Notes: a model not told the origin generated them from the sequence alone. A stretch of DNA of 25,969 nucleotides from Priapulus caudatus (GCF_000485595.1 NW_014577810.1:103859-129827); one strand, 5' to 3'; positions 9,061 through 20,040 are shown, numbered from the stretch's first letter. Translations and numbers: made by a program.

Positions 9061-9871
9061 ACGGGCGAAACAGTGATCAAGCGTGATTAGAAAAAGGGCG
9101 AGCAATCGAGTCAGCGACGACAGTCGACCGAACGCTGCCAAACGCGCTGCTCAGTATGCTAAAACGTCGGCTCTCTCACTTGTACTCTAGCGGATGGAAG
9201 TTGTCACATCAATGTGTACTCAAACGAAACGCGAGAAATTCGAGACACGCCCGGTCTAAAAACGCGCCTCGCATGACGCCGAGCGACAAACAGCCGTCTC
9301 TGCTATACACAATATAGAGTCACGCGACTCTTACCCGCACTTACGGAAAATTTACGCAGACGTCCTTCAGCAACTATCCACGCAGGTTCGTCGGCGTATA
9401 CACTCTATGTCCGCAGGGATATCTTGGCACGGTGCTTTGATCGGAGAGACGAGGTGCGATATAGACCAGGAGCGACATAAAAAAATGGCGCACGAAAGTT
9501 TCAGCGAATCGCGAAACAATTCCACGCGAAGCTAAAATGATCGGTGGAAGCTGATGAATACGCGATTAGCGGTTGGGATGGGGAAATTGTATTTCAATCC
9601 GTTATTCCTGAAATTTCGTCGCGCAATTATACGCGTGGGGGATGGGGAAGGAGAAGGCGCTTGCACGCACACGCCCGTTACTTGCGGTAAGTCGGGACTA
9701 CATTATTTGATCGTCATGCGCGCGTCGAACGAATAAAGACACATGATTGATCGCCATGCGGGTTATTAATTAACAATAAATAAGCTCGTCCTCATATCGG
9801 CGCTGCGGTAGATAATGAGCACGAGACGTAACGGATGACGCACACATACTTAAACTATCCGCGTTTATGCT
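9061..9871. other. No gene recognised; CpG-rich unique sequence
   Basis: CpG-rich mixed sequence. The plus-strand frame at 9554-9736 has no recognisable motif. A GGTAAGT word at about 9685 resembles a 5' splice site, but no coding exon can be tied to it. Confidence 0.45.
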
Positions 9872-9992
9872 ACGAAGCTACGTCGTTCTTTGACACACTC
9901 TTTGTCAGTCGAAGTACTTAAAACAATAATTGAGATAATGTGTCGAGTGTTAACTTACTACTGTATACATATTCGGAAGGCAAGTCGGGCAC
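9872..9992 (+). repeat. Dispersed repeat of unknown family, copy A
   Basis: About 120 bp align by eye with 11845-11972. Shared words include GTCGTTCTT, GACACACT, AGTACTTAAAA, TAATTGA, GTGTTAACT and GAAGGCAAGTC, in the same order and spacing. No coding potential is evident. Two diverged copies 2 kb apart suggest a repeat family or an old local duplication. Confidence 0.75.
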
Positions 9993-10185
9993 CAGCTTGG
10001 TCCACGAAACTCAATTAAAGCTACGCATTGTATACGTATACGTGTGGTCACGTTTTGTTATCGTGGGACACGTAATCAACATTATCATCACGGACTAATT
10101 GGCATACATGCATGTTCATGCGCGCATTTCTGAACCCTTCGCGTATGACGAAGATGCGTATACCATATATATATATTGAGTTGGT
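9993..10185. other. No gene recognised
   Basis: Short unique stretch containing a GTATACGTATAC palindromic word near 10030. Confidence 0.5.
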
Positions 10186-10842
10186 TATGTATGGATGTAC
10201 TGTATTGTATGTATGTATGTATGTAATGTATGTATGTATGTATAGTTATGTATGTATGTACTGCTATGTATGTATGTATGATTGTAGTGTATGTAGTATG
10301 TAGTGTATGTATGTATGTATGTATGTATGTATATATATGTATCGGTATGTATGTATGTATGTATGATTGTAATGTCTGTATGTATGTATGTATGTATGCT
10401 ATGTATGTATGTATGTATGCTATGTATGTATGTATGTAGTGTATGTATGTATGTTATGTATGTATGTATGTATGTATGTATTGTATGTATGTATGTGTTG
10501 TTATTATTGTATGTATGGTATAGTATTGTATGTATGTATGTATGTTTATGCTATGTATGTATGTATGTATGTATGTATGTTTATGTATGTATGTATGTTA
10601 TGTATGTATGTATGTATGTATGTATGTATGTATGTAGTAGTATGTATGTATGTATGTATCGTAGCTTGTTGTATGTATGTATGGTATGTATGTATTGTTG
10701 TATGTATGATGTATGTGAGTTGTATGTATGTATTGTATGTATGTAGTTGTACTGTATGTATGTAATGTTGTAGATATGTTGATGTTGTAGGTATGTATGG
10801 TTATTGTATGTTGTATGGTACAGTATGGATGTATGTATGTAT
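10186..10842. repeat. (TGTA)n tetranucleotide array
   Basis: About 650 bp of TATG/TGTA repeats, with interruptions such as TGCTATG, GTAGTG and TTGTTG that reset the phase. Tyr/Met/Val/Cys-rich frames on the plus strand and His/Thr/Tyr-rich frames on the minus strand are repeat translations. Confidence 0.96.
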
Positions 10843-11844
10843 TCTTCCCTATAGGGCGGCCAACCGCCAGCGATCTGATGCAAATTTCACAGGGCCATCT
10901 CCCTTTATACCCCGGGAGTGTTCCTTGCTGAAAAAACCTTGCCATACCTCAGAAACTCACCGAAAATGCGTGAAAAACGCCGTCAATTCGTGAATCTTGC
11001 CCAACCATGTCAGCACTGACGTACAGTGGCTGCCAAATAGAGAAAATCGAATTCCTCAGTACTCATCGCGCTGCTCGGTATTTGTGAAACCGAACCAATA
11101 CTAAACACCACAACCCAGCCCTTTTCACTCAGTTCAGAGGTCAGTACTCACTCAGCTCAGAGAGTTCAGTTTAGATGCTACGATCTCAAAAATGCATTGT
11201 ACCATTCGAAGAAGGCTATTGCAGTTCCTGACTTAGTAGGAATTGTCTTCATTTCAAATGTGCATGGTTGCGTGGTTCTATCTATACTATGAGCAGTATA
11301 GTTAATGACAAATTTGTCATGTATTAGCTCCTGAACTATATTCCGCTTTATTCATGCTACGATCCTCACTAAGGATAGCTGTACGTGGGGAGCTCCAAGG
11401 TTGGAGAGCGCAAATCTTCTAAATATTTGCACCAGATGAAGTAAGACGAAAACAATTCTCTTTATCAAGAGGCTTTCAAAATGGAAAAGGTCAACCATTC
11501 CTACCATGCCTTATATATAACTTTTTGTCATTTACCACCTCATAATTTAGCTATTATGCTCCCAGGGGTTTAAGTTCGTTGTGCTGTCACTATAAATTGT
11601 CAATACGTAAGTTTTTCGTTTGTTCCCTTCTTATTATCTATCCACTCATTTCTATAATTTAATATTGTCTGCAAATGTTATTGTCGATTTTTACCCAAAA
11701 TGTTCCTATTCTGTCCAAATTATTATAGTACTATAGAATGATATCAGTAGCACGATTTCACCCAGCGCAGCGGGTACCACGCGCTATATATATATTATTA
11801 TATGGTGTACGGATTTTTTATTTAGAAATTAAAATACATTACTC
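10843..11844. other. No gene recognised
   Basis: Unique sequence, becoming AT-rich after 11500. A degenerate CACTCAG/TCAGAG patch sits at about 11128-11172, and a (TA)n patch at about 11785-11803. No gene or RNA feature can be supported. Confidence 0.5.
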
Positions 11845-11972
11845 ACGATAGCTAGCGTCGTTCTTAGACACACTGTTTAGCAGTATCGAGAGTACTTAAA
11901 ATACTATAATTGAATAATGTGATCGTGTGTTAACTACTTGCTGTGTACATATGCGAAGGCAAGTCAGGCTAC
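11845..11972 (+). repeat. Dispersed repeat of unknown family, copy B
   Basis: This is the second, diverged copy of the sequence at 9872-9992, in the same orientation, with several small insertions and substitutions. A CACACCGCGCGCGCGC patch follows at about 12004-12020. Confidence 0.75.
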
Positions 11973-12044
11973 GTACTTTTTATATAGAATAAATACATAC
12001 ACGCACACCGCGCGCGCGCACGTTATTGTTTATATAACACTAAT

Positions 12045-12257
12045 GAGATCTGGTGTGTGTGTGATGATGTGTTGTGTGTGGTGTCGTGTGTGTGTGTGTG
12101 TAGTGTGTGTGAGTTTGTGTGAATTGTGTGTCGTGTGTGTGGGCATGTCGGCGGTGCACTGTGTGTGTGTTGTGGTGGTGCTGTGTGTGTGTGTGTGTGT
12201 TGTGTGCCTTGTGTGTGTGTGTTGTTGTGTGTGTGTGTGTGTGTGTGTTTATTTATT
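12045..12257. repeat. (GT)n-rich array
   Basis: About 210 bp of GTGTGT with interspersed GTTGT, GTCGTG and GTGGTG. The Cys/Val-rich frames are repeat translations. Confidence 0.93.
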
Positions 12258-13048
12258 TATATATTTTTCACGAGGAGGTCTCGCGTGTCCACAACGAATA
12301 GGCTTGTAGAGAGTAGAAGAAAAATCAATAAAAATGCGGCATTCAGCTTGGCCGTTCCCTGAACACGTTGAGGGACTACGTAACGTTCCGCGAGTTACTC
12401 GTATTTACCTAATATTAACATTAATAATTTATATAATTGAATACTGGAACGGGATAAGGGGAGCCGTCTCGTTTCGGTAACAATGCAGAAAGGAAGCTCT
12501 TCCCTGAAAATACTTTAGCCACCTCGACCTTTACCAAACAATCGTATGTGTCCTTGCCAGGTGTACTCATCAATATATAATTGTTTATTTCGCTCTCGAA
12601 ACGAGAGGGCTGGAACCCGCGCATGTTTCGCGGGAACGACGTAGTGTAGACCTCGAATCGGGTTGACACGGTTAGGGTCTGTCTTACGTCGGCTGCTGAG
12701 AACATCGATACGCGAATCGATGCCGACGTGAAAACAGGCGGTAGACGAAGACTAGTGGTGCGTGGTGAGCTGGCGTGTCGAGCGACGGGGCAAGTAATCG
12801 CCGAGACAGCTGGGCAAATGTAATTTCAGGCCGAACGAGGAAAATAACTTGATCTTTAAAATGAATCACGTGCTCGGTGTCCGAAAACTGTGGTGAATTA
12901 CGGTGGCGACTAAGCCGCGTGAGTCCGCCCCCTCTCGCGTGCGTTTCCTCCCGTCCATTTATCACGCGCGCTCGTTTATTTCTCGCGCTATTACAGGTTT
13001 TTCCCAAGTATTGAATTTGTTGTTCAGCGCGTGTGAGCGTGCAGGTAT
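12258..13048. other. No gene recognised
   Basis: Unique CpG-rich sequence. The minus-strand frame at 12421-12705 (94 residues, ATG start) has more even amino-acid composition than the repeat frames, but shows no motif I recognise. A short hairpin, CTCTCG-AAA-CGAGAG, lies within it near 12600. Confidence 0.4.
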
Positions 13049-13084
13049 GCAGCTGTGCACGCGTCTGCAGCTGTGCGCGTATCT
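13049..13084. repeat. 18-bp tandem repeat, two copies
   Basis: GCAGCTGTGCACGCGTCT at 13049-13066 is followed by GCAGCTGTGCGCGTATCT. Each copy contains a CAGCTG E-box-like word. Confidence 0.8.
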
Positions 13085-13299
13085 GCGCGCGCTGCCGTGT
13101 AATGACCGCCGCAGGCACTTGGACCGTTTCAATAATAAAATGATAGTTAATAAATACAACTTGTCAGTAGTACTACTACTACTAGCCCTACCAGTACCAG
13201 TATTCAGCAAGTCTTAATGTTTGATTTGACCTAATAACTTCACTTCAACACCGTCCAATACACCGCTGCAACACAAAGCCCGCACGCCATTGTGCATGC
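13085..13299. other. No gene recognised
   Basis: Short unique stretch with a GTAGTACTACTACTACTAG patch near 13170-13185. Confidence 0.5.
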
Positions 13300-13392
13300 A
13301 CAAATACACAGTGATATAGGAGTGTATCACTGTGTATCACTGTGTATCACTGTGTATCCCAGTGTAACACTCCTATATCACTGTGTATTTGT
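13300..13392. repeat. 26-bp perfect inverted repeat with tandem-repeat loop
   Basis: The arm at 13300-13325 (ACAAATACACAGTGATATAG, then GAGTGT) is exactly complementary to 13367-13392. The 41-base spacer holds about four copies of a 10-bp unit, ATCACTGTGT, the last one degenerate. The same ATCACTGTGT word forms part of the right arm, so the array may have grown by copying arm sequence. The structure may be a foldback element or hairpin RNA source; neither is shown. Confidence 0.93.
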
Positions 13393-13700
13393 ATGACCGC
13401 CTGCGTGCGCGGTTAGGCGTACGTGCGCGCGTCCATGCGCGTGTATACGCGTGTGACGGATGTATAAGACCTGTATTGACCGTGTATAGTCTCGCATATG
13501 CGTGAGAGTGTGCACGCGTGCATGCGCGTGTATGCGCGTGCAGGCTGACGTAGGAACCTGTATGAGCGTGTGTGTAGGCTCGTATACACGCGCGTACGCG
13601 GCACAGGCGCGTACAGGCTCGTATACACGCGCGTACGCGGCACAGGCGCGTACAGGCGCGTGCGTGCGCATACACGCGCGTGTGACAGGCCTGCACGCGC
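13393..13700. repeat. GC-rich minisatellite, with two perfect 39-bp copies
   Basis: The region is made of GCGTGTATACGCG-like words. Within it, 13576-13614 and 13615-13653 are identical 39-bp units, and a degenerate partial third unit follows. Because 39 is a multiple of three, every frame through it repeats every 13 residues, which makes the open frames look protein-like. I treat them as repeat translations. Confidence 0.85.
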
Positions 13701-14344
13701 TGACAGATGCTTCGCGTTTCAGCGGCTTCAGACATGCACTTAATGCTAACCTGATGACAGTGCTTCCTGCTGCTTGCCGCCACCAACCAGCGAGTCCGCC
13801 CCCGCATGGCTGTGACATACTAATTAACCGCAATGGCAGCCGCGCTTTTGCAGAAAGCAGTGCTTTTTAACCGCAACATGTCCTCTAATAAAATCAGCGG
13901 AGAATGACTTGCACTGCGCCCTCTACCGTCAGCGGCTGTAGCCGAAAGCGCATATTATGCAGCGCGAAAGACCTTCTAATTCGCGAATTTCAAATTCTCG
14001 TGCGGAAAAGGTACGTAACGACCAAGTAAAGACTTCACGGACGAAAACGACGTTGATGTAAGCAAAATAAAAATGCCATATATTACTGATTTCGTATCTT
14101 TTTTTGGCATACAATTTCTGTAGTGCTATATGATTGCTACCTTCGATGGAGCGCGTGACGTCAGCGATATTAACCTTGAAATAAGAAAAAACAAGATAGC
14201 TAGGTGTCGAAGGACGCTGCACTGCCAACACGTCACAATTATCGCGCGTGGTTGGTCAACAGAGAGCGTATTTGCCAGGCGAAGACAGATGATCGATTGT
14301 GTAGGACGGCTCATCAAATCTTGGCAAGCTATAGCCAGGTGAAG
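13701..14344. other. No gene recognised; one CRE-like octamer
   Basis: Unique sequence. A perfect TGACGTCA octamer lies at 14156-14163. Frames on both strands at 13929-14342 lack recognisable motifs. Confidence 0.45.
14156..14163. promoter_or_regulatory. CRE-like palindrome TGACGTCA
   Basis: The octamer is an exact match to the cAMP-response element bound by CREB/ATF bZIP proteins. One match per 65 kb is expected by chance, so this window could easily contain one without function. No transcript is visible nearby. Confidence 0.15.
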
Positions 14345-15540
14345 ACGGCCACCATCACCAACACCACCGCCGCCGCCATCGACGTCGAAATCGCGGCTGC
14401 CCCATCACTATATCCACCACCATCGATCATCTTTACCAACACAATCACAACCACCACTACCACCGCCACCGCCACCGCCACCGCCACCGCCTCCCCCTCC
14501 ACACTCCACCACCGCCGCTCCATCACCAACACCACTAACGCACCACCACTACCAACAATCACCACCACCAACCGCACCACAGCACTCATTCACAACCCCA
14601 CTGCACACCGATGACCATCCACCAACAGCCTCACTACCTACCACCGCCAATCACCACCACCGTGCTACCACCACATCCACCAACGCCTGCTGCCACCACC
14701 ACCGCAACTGCTCAACCGCCACAGCACCACCACTACGCGCGTCCGTCACGGCCATCGCCACAACCACCACCGCCGCTACTACCACCCACCCACACTACCA
14801 CCACAACCCCAAATCACCACCACACGCACGCACCACCACACGCACCCGCCACAGCAACCGACACCTCCACTACACACCACCACCACCCACTACCACCCAC
14901 CACCGTCTCCGCCGCAACCTCTACAAGACCACCACCACACCACTACCCCCACAACCCCATCACCAACACCACCCAACGCCACTCACACCAAATCACAAGA
15001 CACAAACGTCCACCAACACGCAACACATCACCATCCACCCCACATTACCCCACCACCACTAGCGCCACCTACCGCCACACACCGATCGCCCACCAACACC
15101 ACCACCACTGCAACCAGCAACCGCCACAACCACCACCACACCACTGCCGCCAGCTACCACACCACCCATCACCACCACCACCACCACCGCTGCCACCACC
15201 ATCACCGCAACCGACCCCGCCACAAAGCACACCACCACACAGCCGCCGCCACTACCACTCGACACTACCACACCGCCACCCACAAGACCGCCCACATCCA
15301 CACCACCACACAACCACAACCCACCACACACTGCCGCCGCGCCGCACCCCGCAACCGCAACTCCGCCGAACACCACCACCACCACACACACTCACCACAC
15401 ACACCACCACCACCACACACACACACCACCACCAGCCACCACCGCCACACCACCACCACCACCACCACACCGATTACACCTTCTACACCACCACCACACA
15501 CCGCCGCCGGCCGCCGCGCCACTAACCAACTACATCCACC
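14345..15540. repeat. (CCA/CAC)n-rich 1.2-kb block
   Basis: The plus strand is nearly free of G and built from CCACCA, CACCAC, ACCGCC and CACACA words. A plus-strand frame of 304 codons (14611-15525) encodes mainly His, Pro and Thr and has an ATG, but its composition is exactly that of the repeat in one frame, and the minus strand gives equally open Val/Gly/Trp-rich frames. The minus strand is rich in GGTGGT, with many closely spaced GG doublets that could form two-tier G-quadruplexes. No domain is recognisable. Confidence 0.88.
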
Positions 15541-16159
15541 ACCCAACACACCACTGCGGTGCAGCTGGCCCAGACGCAGGCGTGTGTCGCCCCAACGCAC
15601 CGATGTCAGTCATGCATAATTCACCGCCGACTTGCTGCCGCGCATCGTCAAGCCGGGCAGCGCCAGGCGCGAGAATGTAAAACGACATTCGGTAGACGCC
15701 CACTCGCAACAGTCCGACGATAATGCGGAGTGAATGAGGATGTCGCAGCTGAATAGATCGCCACGCCTTGACACAGCCGACATCATCGGGACCTGCGACA
15801 CGCGGGGAACGTCCTATGATTGAAGCTAACCCCTGTGCCCGATAAGGTCTTTCCCAGACGCAAAACGGTATAATATTATTCAGTCGACGGCCAGGCACGA
15901 AGTGGTATATAACGTCATCAGCGCAAACGAATAGCGACGAGGGTTGAGTAGAAACGCGAAATGGTGTCAGGAAATGAGATTTTACGAATGGTGGTAGCAG
16001 CATTGTATTCGACGACGCATTCACCGTGCTGCTGCCGTCGCATGTAGATCAGGCGCTCCGTCACGGAGCGCGGGGGTCGCCTGACTCTCGTGGCGCTGTG
16101 AAGATCGAGAAGGTTCGGCGCTTCTATCTCTCATGACGAAACTGAGCGTTTCAGTAGAA
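15541..16159. other. No gene recognised
   Basis: Unique sequence between two repeat blocks. The minus-strand frame 15530-16024 (164 residues) begins with ATG at 16024 and ends inside the CCA block. It is the longest frame in non-repetitive sequence here, but has no motif I recognise. A small ACGGAGCGC/GCGCTCCGT-like inverted repeat lies near 16050-16070. Confidence 0.4.
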
Positions 16160-16780
16160 GCAACGGCTCTTGTGTGTGGCTGTTTGTGTGATGTTGCTGT
16201 GTGGTGTGTCGTGTGTGCATGCTGTGATGGGGTGCTGTGTGAGTGTGTGTGGATGTGTGTGTGTGTGTGTGGTGATACTGTGTGCGGCATGTGTGTGTGT
16301 GAGTGTGCCCTCCTGATGTGATGTGGGTGCCGAACTGTGTGGTGTGTGTTGTTGTGAGCCTGGGTGTGTGTGTAGTGGTGTGTGTGTGGTGTGCTGTCTG
16401 CGTGGACTCGCGTTGCCGCGGCCGGGATGGCATGCTGTGTGTGTGTTGTGCATGTGACAGTGTGTGTGTGTGTGTTGCTCACGTTGTGTGCTCTGTGTGT
16501 GTGCTGGAGGTCTGCGTGTGGACACCTTGTGTGCTGTACCTCGTGTGTGCGTGTGCGTGTCGTTGTGTGCACGTCGCGCGCCCGGTGCTGACTGTGCGCC
16601 TCGCCGGCACACGTGTCGTGTGTGCGCCGGGATGTGGCGGCGTCCCGGCGCACCCCAGCCGTCGTGCGGCGGCCTCGGGCGTACCCCGCACTGTGTGTGG
16701 CAAGATCGAGAGTGCGGCGTATGTGTGTGTGTGTGTGCTCGGTCTGGCTAATGTTAGAGGGTTTTGCTGGTTGGTTGTTG
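16160..16780. repeat. GT-rich degenerate array
   Basis: About 600 bp of GTGTGTG with GCTGTG, GTGGTG and GTGCTG interruptions, and a less repetitive GC-rich part at about 16570-16700. A 265-residue minus-strand frame (16021-16818), rich in His and Thr, and several Cys/Val-rich plus-strand frames follow from the repeat. Confidence 0.85.
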
Positions 16781-17040
16781 TTTGTGTGCGAGGAGGCGAG
16801 GTGGAGTCTGCTGTGCATGGGGTGTGGCCCAAGGTGCTGCCATAGACTATCAGTTCAGGAGTTATCCAGCAAGATATTTGTTTTACGCGGTGATCAGTAG
16901 GCGTGATGCAGTCGCGTTAGAAGACCGCCGGCAGGCACGTCAAGGCCAGCCGTGCTGCATGGTAGCCCGTATGTTAGCAGACGTCGCTAATGGCTTCAGT
17001 GTGTCGTGTAATGTAATTGCACAATCGAAAGCGAGCTGAT
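16781..17040. other. No gene recognised
   Basis: Short unique stretch before the GATA array. Confidence 0.5.
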
Positions 17041-17260
17041 CTATAGATATATACAGTAGCATTATATATATATTATGTAGATAGAAAGATAGTAGATAGA
17101 TAGCATGGATAGGATAGCATAGATAGATATATAGATAGATAGATCACGCACCTAGCAATAGATCAGATAGCATTAGATAGATAGAATAGAATGGAGATAG
17201 ATAGATAATGTAGATAGATGATAGAGTAGATAGATAGATATGATAGTATTAGTAAAAAGA
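17041..17260. repeat. (GATA)n array, first block
   Basis: GATAGATA words dominate, with frequent phase breaks. A TATATATA patch lies at about 17063-17073. Confidence 0.92.
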
Positions 17261-17277
17261 AACAAAAAGAAACGAAC

Positions 17278-17790
17278 AATCATATACATACAGACATACA
17301 ATACATACATACATACATACATACATAACATTACATACATACATATACTTACATACATACATAATACATACATACATAACATCAAATAATACATACATAC
17401 ATACACAGATACATAGCATACATTACTACATACGATACTAATACATACATACATGTACATAATTACATACATAGACATACATACATACATACCATACATA
17501 CATAAATACCTACATACATAGTTACATCACTACATACATAACATTTAATACATACTACCAACATACATACATACATAATAATACATAATAAATACATACA
17601 TAACATTAATATATGACCATTACAACATACATACATAGATAATACATACCATACATGCTCTATACGCTCAACGTACGTACGTACGTTACATACCGTACGA
17701 TATCTAGTACGATTACGGTAGTGTCGTACACTGACATACATAGATAAGCCATATCATACATACGCATACATACCATACATAATCATATCA
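17278..17790. repeat. (CATA)n tetranucleotide array
   Basis: About 510 bp of ACATACAT repeats with interruptions. It carries on the plus strand the complement of the TGTA motif seen at 10186-10842, so the two arrays are in opposite orientation. A CGTACGTACGTACG patch lies near 17670-17685. Confidence 0.94.
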
Positions 17791-17799
17791 TAGCATACG

Positions 17800-18110
17800 A
17801 GAGATAGACTGATTAAGATAGATAGATGACCTACGTGTAAGAGTAGAGTAGATACGATAGATAGATAGTAGAATAGATAGATAGATTAGGATAGATTTCG
17901 ATAGGTAAGATAGAGCTAGATAATAGATAGATAGATAGATAAAATACGATAGATAGACAGATAAATATATAGATAGGATAGATACATAAATAGATTGATA
18001 GAAGATAGAATTAGATAGATTAAGATAGACTAGATTTAGATGATACGATAGATAGATAGATAGATAGATACGATAGATAGATAGACTAGTAGATAGATAG
18101 ATAGATACGC
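17800..18110. repeat. (GATA)n array, second block
   Basis: AGATAGATAG words with insertions such as GATACGATAG and GATTAGGATAG. The Ile/Tyr/Leu/Ser-rich frame on the minus strand is a repeat translation. Confidence 0.93.
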
Positions 18111-18114
18111 TCGC

Positions 18115-18475
18115 AAAATGGATGCATGGCGTGTGTGGATGGCATGGCATGGATGGATGCGAATGGATGGATAGATGCGATGATGGTGAGGCATGAATGG
18201 ATGGGTGGCATGATGGGCTGGTTGGATGATGGCCCACTGGATGGCATGGGATGGATGCATGTGTGGTACATGGATGGATGGATGGATGATGGATGGGATG
18301 GCATGGATGTGAGCAGGCTGCGATGGGCTGATGGAGTGCGCACTGCGCCATGGGCCCACTGGCATCCGGCTCGCGCCCTCGCGCTGCGCTGCGCCGATGG
18401 CGATGGCATGCGGATGGATGGATGGATGGATGGATGGATGGATGGATGGATGGATAAATAGGTAGGTAGATAGAT
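18115..18475. repeat. (GGAT)n array
   Basis: GGATGGAT repeats, purest at about 18412-18452, with a GC-rich non-repetitive insert at about 18310-18410. A short TAGGTAGGTAGATAGATAG stretch ends the block. His/Pro/Ser-rich minus-strand frames and a Met/Asp/Gly/Trp-rich plus-strand frame derive from it. Confidence 0.92.
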
Positions 18476-18957
18476 AGATCGCTTGCTTGCCTAACGAGAC
18501 ACATTCAACATCGTAGTTGTTCATTCAGTTTGCCAAACAGTGTCGCACAAGTTCCTGAAGGGGCGGCTCTGTTTGCTCCCCTACCAAGCGAGTACGGGTA
18601 ACTTTTTTATAGGGGCTAAAAGTAAACTCTGTTCTAATAATAATTTGAATCTGAAAGCCAGGTGGAAGCTAAATACTAAACATATGGATACCAAACATCA
18701 GTGGAAATGCAACTTTAAGTGCAATGGAAAATGGACACGGGCGTATAGACCATGTTTAATAATCGCGAATTTACTGTGTATGCAACAGTTTTGCAGTTTT
18801 GTTATGCTGCTAGTGTTCGACTAGAATATTTTTTGCGAATCGGTTCTATAGCTGACACTCACACGAGAGATGACGGTGATCGTAGAGCACGCGTGTGATG
18901 GCCTCGTAAAACGCGGCCATTACCACAACTGTTACTGTCTTGCCTGTCATCGCAGAC
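18476..18957. other. No gene recognised
   Basis: Unique sequence. The plus-strand frame 18540-18824 (94 residues) is Lys/Asn-rich, with a hydrophobic, Leu/Cys/Phe-rich end. I do not recognise it, and its composition fits AT-rich noncoding DNA. Confidence 0.4.
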
Positions 18958-19180
18958 GATTGCACGCACGCACGCACTCACGCGGTCAGGCACATACGCA
19001 GACGTGCGCACACATGCACTCAAGCACGGACAAACACTCACAAGTATACACTCACGGAAAAATTTCGCACGCTCAACAACCCGCCCGTACTCACGCAGGC
19101 GCGCGTACGAACACACTCGTATATATACGCGCACACATGCAGGCATGTACGCGCACACATGCACGCACGCACGCACACGC
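18958..19180. repeat. CACG/CACA-rich degenerate repeat
   Basis: GCACGCACGCAC runs at both ends with ACTCACG, ACACATGC and GCGCGTAC words between. It resembles the arrays at 1-83 and 3578-3917 but is more decayed. Confidence 0.8.
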
Positions 19181-20040
19181 GCATAGAAAAGTAGCAATGT
19201 GTGCGTTACACATAATATATGTATATGTAGGCCAAAATATGCAGTAAAATGTTTACTTAGCATTATCATTAAATCTGATCGTGCATCGAATTCCGCTGTT
19301 TCAGTCGCAATGTAGAAAATTACGTTCAAATTGCGTATCACGTCCCAGGGCCTTCGTTTATGTAAGATAGTTTGACAAAATTGACCTCACGTGAAATGTT
19401 CCGTCAACGGAGGGCAAATATTATTACGACTAATGCAAATCGCTTATGGAAAATCATGCATTGTCGTTTTAGGACTACTGTCAACAGCGTTGACGTTTGC
19501 AAAAGCCACCAAGGCGCGTTGCATTTTCCATCAACGTATATAAATTGGGCGTATAATTATATGATATGAGATGATATTATAATATACTGTTTACTTTCAA
19601 AAGTGGTTTGTAACGTACAAGAGCAATGGAAAATTTGTAAGGGGGTGTTCAGTCGAGATGTTCCCCCCATCACGTAGCAGCTATTTCACCAATGTAAACA
19701 TGAAAAAAGCTTATCCAGAAGAAAAAACGGGCCATCATGATATCAGTCATTCATATGTACATATATAATATATGTTACTGTCAATAATGCATGTGTATAA
19801 ATCATTCGAATAACTTTTGGTACCATAGTGAAAAATGGGCAGTCATACATATACTTAGCTAGAAATCTACATAAATCAGCAGAGATTACTTTGAAAAGTC
19901 ACAATGATATGCCCTGAATTTTCCTTGCAAGATGCAATGTGTATTTTTTAATTAAAATATATATATTTATTTTATTTTATAAAAATTGGTGCGAAACGAA
20001 TGTCACGTCAAAATTTGCGAAAACGGAAATCTCACAGCGT
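19181..20040. other. No gene recognised; AT-rich unique sequence
   Basis: AT-rich sequence with a 17-bp palindrome, ACATATATAATATATGT, at 19759-19775 and a T/A-rich tract at about 19945-19985. The short frame at 19372-19569 has no recognisable motif. Confidence 0.5.

Noticed and set aside
10112-10945. Tyr/Met/Val/Cys-rich frames on plus and His/Thr/Tyr-rich frames on minus
   Set aside because: Translations of the TGTA tetranucleotide array.
12421-12705. 94-residue minus-strand frame with ATG start and balanced composition
   Set aside because: No recognised motif, no clear splice or promoter context and no supporting neighbour. A frame of this length occurs by chance in 26 kb.
12684-13118. 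144-residue minus-strand frame
   Set aside because: CpG-rich composition gives an Arg/Ala/Gln-rich product with no domain. A plus-strand frame overlaps it.
13373-13870. Open frames of 76-151 residues on both strands with repeated ACTRLCRVRACIRA-like peptides
   Set aside because: The repetition comes from the 39-bp minisatellite, whose length is a multiple of three. Both strands are open, and no domain is seen.
14611-15525. 304-residue plus-strand frame
   Set aside because: Its His/Pro/Thr content is that of the CCA repeat itself, the minus strand is equally open, and no domain is present.
15530-16024. 164-residue minus-strand frame in mostly unique sequence
   Set aside because: No recognised domain, and its end lies within the CCA repeat. 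It was kept only as a note in the region entry.
16021-16818. 265-residue minus-strand frame
   Set aside because: Most of it is His/Thr-rich translation of the GT array, and other frames over the same bases are also open.
17041-18475. Telomere or centromere satellite
   Set aside because: The motifs are tetranucleotide microsatellites. No TTAGG-type telomere repeat or long satellite unit is present.
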